Shown piece by piece: positions 51,246 through 62,293 of a DNA stretch of 64,000 nucleotides; the first letter of the stretch is position 1; each line of letters opens with the position of its first letter. Source of the stretch: Hibiscus mutabilis (taxonomy: Eukaryota > Streptophyta > Magnoliopsida > Malvales > Malvaceae); contig CM033745.1 in assembly GCA_019671005.1 (NCBI GenBank), positions 31,213,526 to 31,277,525 of the forward strand. The letters run 5' to 3'. The notes beneath the pieces were generated by a model. The model did not search any database. It was not told the DNA's origin and was given only the letters and a program-made list of their open reading frames with translations. Made by a program: the position numbers and the translations under genes.

Positions 51246-52696
51246 TTCACCCCTTGCCCCCATGGTTTGGCAACGAATTGTCCATGATACTAGGCTCGTC
51301 AAATTTCAACACCCCAGTATTGACCAAATTCTGAACTACTTTCTTGAATGTAGTATAATTCTCAATTATATGCCCAATAATCCTAGCATGATACTCATAA
51401 TGGGCCTTCGGATCATACCACGGAGGATATGGGGGCTGAAGACGTGTAAGATAATAGGGCCTCACCAAGTTTACATCAAACAACTGTGGGTATAACTCAG
51501 AATATGACACTAGTATAGGGGTAAAGCTTATCCTTTCATTTCTCGAACACCGAGAATCCTTCCTGTTCGAATTCTGTGTATTTCTTGACAAACCCCAAGA
51601 GGTATAATCGTGACATTCTTTGGAGCCTCATAAGCACTGGCATTATTTACTTCATTGTTCTTATTTTTGAAATTCTTGCAAGAACTTTCCCCATTTTCTA
51701 TTCTGCCACTCTTGATTGCCGTTTCAATCATCTCACTGGTCATCACCATATCGGCAAAGTTGTGGGTGGCGTTGTCAATCAGTCGCTCAAAAAGTGGCCC
51801 CCTCAGAGTTTTTACAAACATGTGAGTAATTTGCTCTCTATTTTTGCTGGTTGTACTTGTGCTGCCATCTCCTTCCATCTTTGTGCATATTGTCATAAAC
51901 TTTCGTAGGTTTCTATTCTATGGCTTGCAGCATGACCCGACTAGGAACCATTTCAGACATTTGCTTGTATTGTTCTTCAAAATCTCTAGAAAGGTCTTTC
52001 CATGTCCTTATGTTTACTCGACTTAACTGAGTGTACCATCGTGATGCCGAGCCAGTCAGGCTGTCTTAGAAACAATGAATCAGTAATTTCCCATCCTTCA
52101 AATAGGCAGCCATCTTGCGACAATACATGGTAAGATGTGCTCTTGGGAAAGTCAACCGATCATACTTCTCAAAAACTTGTACCTTGAATTGGGTGGCAGG
52201 ACCAGATCAGCAACTAGGCTCAAATCAGTAGAACTAGACCCTTGCTCATTCTCTTTTTGCATCTCCAACAAATGGTCCTTTAAAGCTTTACAATGTTCTT
52301 CATATTTCCTCTCCATTTCAGCTCGGATCTTTTCAATTTTATTGACAGTATTCAAGTCCGGACTTCATCACCACACCCAAAGTTTGCTCAAATATTGACC
52401 GGATGAATAGCAGTAGCCCCAGCTAGATTGATGTGGACTTTTTTCGTAGGAGGTGGTCTCTCAGGCTGTTCCCTTATGTGAGATGTAGTATCACCTTGTT
52501 CATTTATTTCATTTGATCCATCATGTGCCTTGCCCTTTCCGGATTCCTTTGGTCCCAGCAAAGCAGTTAGTTGGTTGATTATCTCCCTCTGAGCCTAAGC
52601 AAAATGGTCCTTCATGGACCGCTCGATTCTGTCAAATCTGTTATGTACTTCAACACGGTCATTTTCAAGACTAGTAATCCTATCTTCTACAGCCAT
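51246..52696 (-). pseudogene. Tat element gag, broken
   Basis: Minus strand. Probable start ATG at 52696 (MAVEDRITSLENDRVEV). Gag wording typical of Tat elements: YAQRWKEMAAQVQP (about 51890), FVKTLRGPLFERLI (about 51805), FADMVMTSEMIETAIKSG, WYDPKAHYEYHARIIGHIIE (about 51400) and NHGGKGVNAIEED at the gag-protease boundary (about 51235). The IGH...NYTTFKK segment corresponds to a degenerate zinc knuckle. Many stops and at least four frameshifts interrupt it. Confidence 0.8.
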
Positions 52697-53009
52697 GGTC
52701 CTGGAGCGCAGGCATGTTCCGTACGAATGCGGTATGATTGTGGTTTAAAAATAAACTGCCATAGAACCTTTCTTTATTAAACCATTTATTTTGCAGAATA
52801 AAATGTAATGCAAGTGCATGTATGTATAAATGTATGAATGCGTGAATGCAAAGGCATCAAATTCAATAACTAGTCTTTTGGAAACATTCATTAGCCAAAA
52901 GGTCCAAATATAGGGAAAAGATAATTTCTCCTATAGAAAACAGGTAGCCCTAACCCCTAAATTGATTAATTCATGAAGCAAGCGGGTAATGACTTCTCCA
53001 TGCTCGAGC

Positions 53010-53990
53010 TCAATATCTGGTTGTTCCAACAAACTCGTGGCTTATCTTGACAAGATATGCACGTACGAAGCAAATACTCCTGACTTGTTTATTGAAGTTA
53101 ACCAATTCGTCGTTCTGGCTTTGGACAGTGCGTTGTGTTGATTCATACTTGCCTTTCCATGCATCGCTTTCTTGGTGTAGTGCTCCCTCGTAGTGATAAT
53201 TTATAAAATACATATGCTTGTGAGAAAGAGGATAAGTCACAAAAAGATTTTTCATTTTTATTTCTAATACTAACATTAGAAAGTGAAGAAAGTGAGTTTT
53301 TTATAGCTGAAATAAAATGAGTTGTATTTTTAGTTGTTTTACTAATTCTTTCTTGATTTGCTTCATTATTGTGAATGAATTTCTCAATCATTTTTTTGTT
53401 GATTCAAGAAAAAGTTGTGTATTGGTTCTTGGAATATTAATGATACATCGCGAGCTTATCGTTCAAGCCTTGTACTGCATTTTCTAACTCTGACGCCTTT
53501 TTCTGTAGTCTTTCTTTCTCTTGTTCCATCTGGACCTTATCTTCATTATGGTATCTCATAACTATTTGCTCTAATTGCGTCACTTGGGCTGTTAATTCAA
53601 AATTTTGGGCTTGTTCTTCTTCTAGCATCTTCTTGGCCTTGCTACTTTATTCTTTGCTTTTTCAGGACTTCTTTTCGTACATCTTCTTGTAGTTATTCCT
53701 TTCTTTCGTCATATCATCCAATTTCTCTAAAAAGTTCTGCATTATCTTGTTTGTTCCTCCTTTTTGCTTTGCTTTGTAACTGTCATGAATTTCTTGCAGC
53801 TTCTTCAAGTCTCGACTGATTTTCTTGTTCTGTTCCATGAGCCCCTTTTCCTTTCCTTAGTGAATATTCACTTGTAGCTTTTCCATGGTTAATTCAATAG
53901 TAAGGTCATTGATTCCTTTCTTATATTTCTTCAAGTCCAACTCTCGATCATGCCTGAGCTTTTCCAATGCAGATGGGACGCTTCTAGCAG
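53010..53990 (-). pseudogene. Tat element coiled-coil ORF (C-terminal part of ORF1), broken
   Basis: Minus-strand frame rich in Glu, Lys and Gln heptads: DLKKYKKGINDLTIEL, KISRDLKKLQEIHDSYKAKQ, LEKLDDMTKERNNYKKMYEK, ELTAQVTQLEQIV, LQKKASELENAVQGLNDKLAMYH, then GALHQESDAWKGKYESTQ after an insertion. It follows the DUF7745-like part and precedes gag, as in ORF1 of Ogre-like elements. The function is unknown; coiled-coil assembly is likely from composition. Interrupted by stops near 53860 and 53645 and by the plastid-like insertion at 53194-53440. Confidence 0.7.
53194..53445 (-). other. ycf1: Plastid-like insertion reading as a ycf1 fragment (NUPT)
   Basis: About 245 bases, much more AT-rich than the ORF around them, are inserted in the coiled-coil frame between LAMYH and YEGALHQES and bounded by direct repeats TGATA (53194-53198, 53441-53445). 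On the minus strand they keep one open frame (IPRTNTQLFLESTKKMIEKF, ISKTTKNTTHFISAIKNSLS, SFCDLSSFSQAYVFYKLS). I recognise this wording as the plastid gene ycf1, whose protein is part of, or needed for, the inner-envelope import machinery. Here it is a non-functional nuclear copy. Recognition is from memory of the family, not a search. Confidence 0.78.
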
Positions 53991-54090
53991 GTTGAGCAGA
54001 TGAGCCGACAGTTTCCTGAATTCCCTGGAATGTGTTATCATTAACCTTTTGAGGCCTCTATTCTTCATACCTTGTTATAACTTCCAGCTC

Positions 54091-55277
54091 CTAATACGGT
54101 TGAACCATCTTTGGCTCTTTCCATACTTTTGTAGTTTGAGTTACCATCCCCTTATAATCATTTGTTCCTGTAGTAGCTGGTACGAATTGTCTTGAAGCGA
54201 AATGTCTGGATACCAATAGGGGACAATAGGTTGTTCCTCCCCAAATTATGGGTAACGGGACCCAATCTCTAGCTTCGCATCGAGACAAAAAAGTTGTCCC
54301 CTTGTTCAACCAGGGAGCCCTCCATACAACATCGATATCCTTCATGTCCTTGAAATATTCTTTCCATTGCTCTTCATTCTTCTTCTCTAACGTGCAAATA
54401 GCTAGATGTTCCTTTATCGGTGAGTATGTGTCGAGATACCTAATGGCTCTATAAGGAGTATTCCACCTATGACCTCTGAACCAAATTTTGAGCAACTGTG
54501 CACAATCCCAAAATCTTTTATCCCCTAACTTCTTACACGCGGTCAATGATCTATAAGTTTTAGCTAAGATTGCAGGTACCAGATTTACACCTTTTTTCTA
54601 GTTTCTCGACCAGTCTCACTATTGACGGATCTATGTGTTCTGCAGTTCTTGGGAACAAAACCAATATGTATATGCACAAGGCGTATAAGATTCTCATCCT
54701 AGTTGGTTCATCACTTGTCAATATTAGCTCTTTAAGGACTCTCCAATTTATGCCCTATTTGTCTTCATTTTGATCAGTACTGTCATTGTTGGCTATCTTC
54801 TTATCCAACCATTCTTTGGTCTTTCTTGTGATCAACACCAATTTCTTTATGAAACCTGAGTTATTAGTAGGCCTGATGTAAATCTTATCACTCTAAATTC
54901 TGGGACAGTGTATCAGTGCCTCGTACTCCTTGAGTGTAGGTGTCATATCCACTTGTCCAAAGGTAAAACATTTATACGCCGGGTTCCAGAATTGAGCCAT
55001 TGCCCCTAAGTAACTCTTGGTCTATCTGAACCCTCAACAATAAGGCTATGTCCCCTAATTCTTTTTTAAAAGAGTCTTTCATATCATTTCCCCATTAATC
55101 CCTTATAGCTCTGACTTCTGGCAAGCAAGCATTCTGGTTGGTGTTTAACTTGGCATAACTCCCCATTTGTGATATGTCTCCCCTACGAAGATTGTCTCCT
55201 TTCTCATGCTGAGTTTGCTCTGACCATGTCAAAACTGCGATATTGTCTTCTCCTAGTTTCTTTGACCCTTCAGCCAT
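54091..55277 (-). pseudogene. Tat element ORF1, DUF7745-like N-terminal part, broken
   Basis: Minus strand, ATG at 55277 (MAEGSKKLGED), after the 5' LTR and leader. Segments such as PTLKEYEALIHCPRI (about 54930), NWRVLKELIL (about 54740), KRFWDCAQLLKIWFRGH (about 54515), DVVWRAPWL (about 54330) and EARDWVPLPIIWGGTTYCPL (about 54265) match a plant protein domain I know as DUF7745, found in retroelements and plant mobile-domain-like proteins. Its role is unknown. Stops break it near 55095, 54895 and 54545. The position before gag agrees with the extra ORF of Ogre elements. Confidence 0.72.
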
Positions 55278-55930
55278 ATCAAATACTTCCTAATCAACTG
55301 ATACCCGAACCGATGCCAAAATAATGCAACATGACATGGTTCATTTAAAATAACAAAATAAAATGAAAAAACAAACAAGCACAAAAAAAATTGTGTCAGT
55401 ATTGTGAATTAATATGGAAAGCAAATAATAAAATATTAACACAGAAAGACACGTAATATTTAGCAAAAAAAGAGAAATGTATTTAAACCGGCAACACCTA
55501 TCGTAGGTCTCTGTCTGGCTCTGGTGGGGTGGGCTTCTAGATAACAAAATGTGGGTTTGTTCTAGACTGGGTACCTGAATTGTTGTTACTTTCTATTACG
55601 ACAACAAAACATCGATTCGAGAGTATACGACCCCTTCTATCGGGGGCGTGAACCTTATGTTACATTAGGTTGGTATACAGGAAGAAAGACAAAAATCCAA
55701 ACTCAAAGGTGGGGAGCCTCGCGTCGGATCATGTCTCACTCCCACTTAAGGGTGAAAAGCCCGGATAGAAGGATCATGCATGAATGATAGATATATCATA
55801 CACAAAAGCCACCTCCATTCTTCCTGAAAATCCATCCAATAATTATTGGAGAAATTAAATTCAAATTATTGTTTGAAATGCTAAAATACCACGTGAAATT
55901 AATTAATTAGGCTTGATTCTCAATTTAAGT

Positions 55931-55946
55931 CCCCAAGGAGTCGCCA
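55931..55946 (-). other. Primer-binding site of the Tat element (tRNA-Arg type)
   Basis: Minus strand TGGCGACTCCTTGGGG begins three bases after the LTR end at 55950. TGGCGACTCC is the start of the tRNA-Arg-type primer site used by Ogre/Tat elements. Confidence 0.8.
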
Positions 55947-55949
55947 AGT

Positions 55950-58550
55950 TGTCGCGACCATTTTAAACTGATGTGTGAAAATAGCCTGATGATTAGGTTT
56001 TTGAAATCGGGGTTTTGCCATTTTAATTTAATCTTGTAAATTTGAGTTTTTCATATTAAATTTGATTTTCCTTTAAATTTTGGAAACAATTTGTAGTGGC
56101 CACCGATCATTTTGGTAGATCGAACACCATAAAATAACTAGAGATTCATTTCTTTAAAATTAGGCTTCGGGATTCAGTTACGTGTGAGGAAGGATTAGCA
56201 CCCCCCCACACACACACAAATGTCCGTTATCGGTACCTTATTAATTTCACGTTGCATTTTGGCATTTCAAACAGTAATTTGAATTTAATTTGTCCATACT
56301 TATTAACATGGATTTAAATTCTAAATGAAAATATCCTTTTATAAGGAAATACATTTTGGGCGAATATGAGTTTTGAAACATCCAGTTACTTTAGGATACT
56401 TCAATTCATATTCAAAATGTATCCCAACATAAATGGTTTTCTATGCATGTCCGATTATTTTCTTGTTAATTTTAAGTTCTAACCTAATAGGCCCTAATTG
56501 ATTAAATTTATTAAAGAATCTATGAATATCATCGAATTTAGAGGTTTATGTGATAACACCCAATTACTTGGGCACTATCCATATTAAGCCCTAAATCAAC
56601 AATATTCCTATTTATTCCATGACTCTAATTATTTAAACTTAGCCCTAATTTAACTCTAATTTAATTAACTAGGTGTTAATTGTCATGTTCTAAGTTTAAA
56701 TGAATACCAAATATTCAATTAAAAAGCCCCCTTGGATAACATCTCATTACAATGAGACACTATCCAACTTAGGACTTTAAAATTTATCTTTTGATATCCA
56801 TTTATTTTCTACAATTATCTATTCTAATTCAATTATTGAAATTAATTAAAGACCCTAGTATTTGAGGCTCTAATTATTTAAGGCTAAGTGAATTAAATGT
56901 CTAAATATCAAAACTATATGCCCATTTTAAAATATGCAAGCATACATATAATTTAAACAAAATAAATTAAGCAATTAACAAATAGGAGCTAAATTGAATT
57001 GAACTATAAACTATGGAGCAAAATTAAAAAAGTTTAGTGACCAAATTAAATGAAAACAAAACAAATTAGCCCAAACTAAGTAAATTCGGAAGTAGGGTGT
57101 GGATCCCCTGGTCTGACCTGAAAGACCCGCGCGGGTCGAGTCAACCCAGTGCCAAAACGGCACCGTTTAACTCAGGGTATTTAAACCCCTAACCGAGTCA
57201 AACCGATCATTTTCACCAGCCCTTTCTCTCTCTACTCGTTCCTCTCTCTCTCAATTCTCTCTCAAACTTAACACTCCTAAACCCAGATATACTCCTTCAA
57301 ACAAATCAAATTCCCACATTCAACACAAGTTCATCAGCCATTGTTCATTTTTCTTCTTTTAATCCGACACAAACACCAAAAACCTTACCATTTTATGTTT
57401 TTCAAGATCAAACTTCACCTCTTTCCTAAAACTCAAACAACATTCTTCAACTTTCCTCATTCAATCTAAAACCACTTTCCTAAATCAACCTCATCATGTT
57501 TGTCGGTAGCCGAAGGCGGTGCCAACCTCCATCGTCCACCGTCTCTAGTCATCCTCTTCCGGCAACCACTACAACCTCTGACCACCACTTGGTTCCACCC
57601 AGCCGTCATGAGGCGATTTCTGGCTGGCCGACGTGAGGCGATTTTCGACCGCCGAACCAGAACCTCAGAAGTCAAAAACACCAATTTCTTCTGATTTTTT
57701 CTTCTTAAACCCTAAATCTACCCAAATTCAATAGAATCCTACCGTCTTCACCCATTTCCTAAGCCTAACTACCCGAAATCAAACCTAAACCTACCATTTC
57801 CATCTCCGCCATTAAGAAACATTCCGACCGTCTCACACAAACTATTGTAACCTCTGAACAAGATAATCAACCAAGTAAGACCTTTCGACTTTCATTTCTC
57901 CTTTAGATCTAATCTTTTCTTAAGTTTTGACACATTTTGCTACTATTTTCTAGCTTTAGGACTTAGATCTAACTTTTATTTCATGTTTATTTACTGAAAA
58001 TGAATAGGGAAGAAGAATTTTACCTTCTCAGCGTGTAAACAAAGTTTCGGTGAAGGACCGGTTATCTTCTCCGGCGAGCTCTTTGTGTTCTAGGTAACTC
58101 TTCGACTTTCCCAGTAGGCCATCCAAATTCTCCTAACTCCTCAATTAATGGCTGCCATTAATTGTCTAATTATTATCTAATGATTTTTGTCTCTTTCTCT
58201 CTCCCTTTTATAGTGCTGACGAAATCTGCGTGAAGGGGAAATCAGCCACTCCCAGGCTGACACATGACTCTTTTAGCGGGCTAAAGAAATATAAGTGTGT
58301 TTCTTTTGGGCCTTTTGCCTGATTTTAGGTAGATTTGAGCGGGAAACTTATATAATTGGGTCTGGTTTTGAATTATGGGCTTTGGGGTATTTATGATGTA
58401 ATTGGGTTTTGTATATGGACATTATAAAATGAACTTTTGGATAGTTTTATTGAATATCATATACTTTATAAAGTTTTTATTTATTTATTCATTTATTATT
58501 TACTAAGAGAAATATATATGTAGGTACCCGGGTAAAAATCGGGTATTATA
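55950..58550 (-). mobile_element. 5' LTR of the Tat element
   Basis: 2601 bases in minus orientation. The minus-strand start reads TATAATACCCG (TGTAAAACCCG in the 29342 copy, so the terminus is mutated) and the end is GGTCGCGACA. TATA box at 58206-58212 (minus). The stretch 55951-57400 is AT-rich and non-coding; 57480-57700 is GC-richer and yields overlapping short ORFs on both strands, which I treat as LTR translations. Confidence 0.87.
58206..58212 (-). promoter_or_regulatory. TATA box in the Tat 5' LTR
   Basis: Minus strand CACTATAAAAGGGAG, about 340 bases into the LTR, at the same place as the TATA boxes at 29694 and 30782 in the plus-orientation copies. Confidence 0.55.
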
Positions 58551-58555
58551 CGTAC
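58551..58555. repeat. Target-site duplication of the Tat element, right copy (CGTAC)
   Basis: Follows the Tat LTR terminus at 58550. Partner CGTAA at 3065-3069; one base differs. Confidence 0.6.
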
Positions 58556-60153
58556 CGATACTAAAACTACTTACGGGAAATCTCAATTTCCCCAAGTACA
58601 GGTACGAGTCGGCCCGTATCGATACACCATTGAATAGCGTACCTGTATAACCAAAGCTCATACCGATACCCTAATCATGAGCTCGAACCATATTAACGAA
58701 TTACAAAGTTACGAAGCTTTATTCACCCCTAAACTTTATGATCATTTATGGTGTGTTTACTAATGCATTTAATCAATTAAAATAAATTCCTGACTTTGTG
58801 ATCATTTAGTCGAGTATTACCAATTATCATTCAATTTAGTACCACTTCTATCGAACATTCCAATTTCATATATCAAGCAACATAGCATGTAAATCAACCA
58901 ATCAAATATTTACACGAATATTCAAACAACCCTACTCGGTCTCTAAAGCTCATAATAATCTCGAATATTCTCAAACTCATCAAGCATCTCAACATTTACA
59001 CAGTATCGTAATACCAGTCTAAACACATGCTTATTTTCATCTACCTATTTTGCAAACACTAACAAGCAAGGCAATTAGACTTATGATGCTCATAAAGCAT
59101 TTTGGAGTTCGAGGTGTACTAACCTCAAGAAATTATTAACAAATCCTCACTCAAACTTCCAAAATGCTCCTCTTGATCCGGTATTCAAGAACAAATAATC
59201 CTTATATAAAAACGAATACGAAAATACATTAATTTCATGCATCCCATATTCAAATCACAAGGTCAAACACATAAAACCAGCTTACAGGATTCGAATTTGG
59301 AGAAAAAAAACTGCACCAATAGACGCAAAATGTCAAAAACCCCCAGGGTAAGGTCTCTTAGAAAAAGTCAACGACCTATCAATGTTGGTCAAAGGCCGGT
59401 GGCAACGATTAAAGAGGCACTCGGGATTTGGTGTGGCGTGGTGCACAGTTGCTTTAGTGCACCTACAAGGTGCACTCTTGTGCATTGTGGTGTAGGTGCA
59501 CCAGTAGGCTGGATTAGGTGTGGTGCGGTGCACAGGAGCCTGCGTGCACCTGTCCTCAACAATTGTTGCAAACCCACGTGCAGACGGTGGCGCGTGCCCT
59601 CCGATGGTGGCAAACGGACGACGAGCTCTACATCCATGAATTGGCACCTCCCGAGCACGATGGTGACCTCCAAATCTGAATTTGGGCACTCGAATCCCTT
59701 CATCTTGAAAAATCAAAATTTTCTTTCTCTTACCCCTCCGACAGCGGCTCCAATTGTGACGCCGCTGGTACCGACAAACTCGTCTCGACGAGATAAACAC
59801 AATGACAGTGGAGGTGTCGACAACGAACGATCAGATCTCGGTAGATCGAAGTTGAGAGATTTGAAGAGGGAGGGTGGAAAAGGGAAAAGTAGAGAGAAAA
59901 AGAGAGAGAGAAAAAAATTAATATCTAAATTTTCTCCTCCCATTCCCACCACTTTATTTCAAAATACCATCTTCTAAAACAAAATGGTAAAATTGCACCA
60001 TAGGTCCCCCAACGATAGATCCTTACACATCACGGTCATTAGTTTATCCAAATATTAAATCTTGTAGGATCTCTTTATTTTATTAACACTTAAATTAAAA
60101 TGTTGAACCCGAAACAAGATCCAAAAGACTAACCCAATATCTGGGTCGTTACA
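58551..60153 (-). mobile_element. Right part of the older minus-strand LTR (family E)
   Basis: The minus strand starts TGTAACGACCC at 60153, a typical gypsy LTR start in plants. It continues through an AT-rich part, a GC-rich part with GTGCAC repeats (about 59380-59850) and a GTATCGATAC zone, to 58551, where the Tat element is inserted. Overlapping open frames on both strands at 59237-59977 lie in the GC-rich part and resemble no protein I know. Splitting of one LTR is inferred from the matching TSD and the motif zone on both sides. Confidence 0.55.
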
Positions 60154-60156
60154 GTC

Positions 60157-60360
60157 TCTCATATGCTCAAAACGGTTGAGACACAACTCGAAATCTTTTC
60201 TTCTCCTCTAGTGTTTTTGATAGAGGGCAAAGTCAAGACCAAAGTTTGTGATCTCTACAGTCATGCTGCTATAGCTGATCATCCCATTGTTGTATCCTGA
60301 GAGACAGATGACCGATGAACTCAAGCGGGCCGAAATCTATCTTAAGAAAATTGCGTAACT
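60157..60360 (+). pseudogene. Possible gene remnant next to LTR E, not recognised
   Basis: A 45-codon open frame from an ATG near 60163 (MLKTVETQLEIF, then FLIEGKVKTKVCDLYSHAAI) starts a few bases after the LTR boundary. It is followed by a short amphipathic frame near 60309 (MTDELKRAEIYLKKIA). The wording looks protein-like rather than repeat-like, and codon use is ordinary. Its abrupt start at the LTR edge suggests a gene cut by the insertion, or a random frame. I do not recognise the family. Confidence 0.25.
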
Positions 60361-62293
60361 GCAAGCCTCAATACGTTTTCTCCTATTTTCCAATCAAATC
60401 AAGAGTTTGTTCTTTCCTTACTATTGTAATTCGATTAATTAATAACATTTTATTTTTTTTCTTTTATTGTCTTGGATTGTTATATTTGTAACAAAATGAA
60501 ATAGAAGTGAATTGTCCTTCTTCTTCAACCTCGTCTTCTACTTTTTAAAGTTATTTCTTCTTCTTTTTATACCCTTTCTTCAAATTATCTTTATAAACTT
60601 AATGAGTCACTAGCAAGATTGTGACACGCCAGTAGTCGATAACTAACATTATAATCAGTGCTGACGCTGATCAAGCATAAGAAATATTAAGAGGCCTTAC
60701 AGGCACTCGAGAAAGAGAGAAAAAAATGGGTTTAGAATTTGATTAGGTATAAATTGAAAGCTCAATATTAAATCCTTTGACACACATAATTTAATTGACT
60801 TTATATTTATAAAAATTGTCCACTCACTATTTATAAAAATTTAAGTGAGAGGGGGACAATATTGATAAACTCCTTTGACACACGTAATTTAAGTGTTTGA
60901 CACGCGTAATTTTATTGAAAGCTCAATATTTATAAAAATTTAGACAACTCCCCCTCTCCTCTTTTATCACTCCACGAAAGGGGTTTTCTTTTTTTCTCCG
61001 ACGATAACTGAGTGGTAATTTTCTCTTTCTTCTTTTATCTCTTTTTTTATAATTTATTATCGTATCGTTTGTAATTGTTCGTATTAAGTCAATTGTTATA
61101 AATTTTGTCTAAAATCACCGTCAACCATATTTTTTCTCCTTTATTTTTTGTTTGATGTCTGTTATTTTAAACATCAACAATTGATGGGATGAGTATATAT
61201 CGAACAAACAAAGTTATTAATTTTATAATAATATTAATAAAATTTAAATAATATACTCTATCATATAAAAACTGTTCATATATTTGCATCACAGTCGTAT
61301 CCAACACCCCTCGTGAATTAACGAATAATTATTGAACTCAAGTCACCCGTAAATCTAATAGAAAAATAGACTTATCCCCATTTTCCCGTCGCTGCCTTCT
61401 TTATTTTTCTACAATTTTCATTGTCAAGGATGGTATTAGACGTGGACTTAGTTTTTGAGTGTTTGTTTTCTTTTCTTTTATTTTCTTACGTTCTCTCTTT
61501 CCTCTTTCTTCAGACTTTGTCAAAATATTTAATATTTTTTATGTTACATAGCTGAATTGTGTTATTTTATTTATTCTCCCATTCATATAAAATGATATAT
61601 GTTTTTTTTCTATTCTTGTAGTACATTTATTTTCATTTAAGGTTGAATTTGCTACCGCTGATCAAGTTTTATATTTATTTGATTATCTTATAGAGTCATT
61701 CATACTTTGGACTCTCAACTGACTCTCTCATATTGATAGATGCTCCTAATAACCTAAGATAAGTTGCACTTGAGTTGTGATGAAATCAGTTTATCAGCAT
61801 CTCGTCATTGTTATATTCATTCATATGATTAGTGCTGATAATATTTATCTTTCATCTCGACAGTGATGTTTGTTTTTATCTTTTAGTTTTTCTTAGTTGT
61901 TTTTTAGGATTTTTAACTCTTCCCTATATGGTTTATTTTATTATTTAGTGGTTAGTTTGTTCTTTTGGATGGTTTAAAAAAATGATCAGCTAGTATATTT
62001 ATTTTTCTGATAAAAGTAACTATTATTAATAACTAAAAATCACCTATAAATATCCTAAAATCACTACATAATATGATAAATTATAAAGTCTCCTTTTAAT
62101 CGCAATTAAAATTTAGATTTTAATTATATTAACAAACACAATTTATTTTGAATGCTCTTAAGTTGATTAGAAGGTAGTATTTGTTCGTAATTTTATTTTT
62201 ACAAAAACTCAAAGTTTTTTAGGATGAAACATTATCATCTTTTCCACCATGACTACTTGTTGTGCTCGTCAACCAACACAAATTTATATTGTA
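60361..62293. other. AT-rich spacer without recognisable genes
   Basis: No long frames, no RNA gene and no LTR signals seen. A local rearranged duplication lies at 60754-60950: TTGAAAGCTCAATATT occurs at 60754 and 60915, and CCTTTGACACAC at about 60773 and 60872, with a third, shorter copy of the latter at about 60895. Confidence 0.6.

Larger units (their letters stand above)
3070..58550 (-). mobile_element. Composite Tat/Ogre-type gypsy element, internally rearranged by nested insertions and an inversion
   Basis: The outer limits are an LTR end at 3070 and the LTR start at 58550, both in minus orientation and flanked by CGTAA/CGTAC. Lineage marks seen: a PBS of tRNA-Arg type (TGGCGACTCC) beside the 5' LTR, an extra ORF before gag, an IDNGS-type protease, an intron-like stretch between protease and RT, a second archaeal-type RNase H (LYFDGAANA), and tandem repeats in the 3' UTR. 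These are known features of the Tat/Ogre group. The integrase end and 3' UTR (26764-29341) now lie in plus orientation. About 42 kb of the span is other elements. Every coding part is broken. Confidence 0.75.

Noticed and set aside
53143..53391. The 82-codon frame MIEKFIHNNEANQER... as a separate small gene
   Set aside because: It reads as an internal piece of plastid ycf1 with no own start or stop context and runs into retroelement sequence; it is an insertion, not a gene.
57466..57694. Short overlapping frames in the GC-richer part of the Tat LTR
   Set aside because: The same region in the other LTR copies (4590-4727, 30240-30420) has different frames with stops, so the frame is not conserved.
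59237..59977. A 246-codon plus-strand frame, with 155- and 104-codon frames on the opposite strand
   Set aside because: It lies inside LTR E, in a GC-rich low-complexity island where few stops are expected. Frames on both strands overlap, and the translation is rich in repeats of the GTGCAC motif with no recognisable domain.
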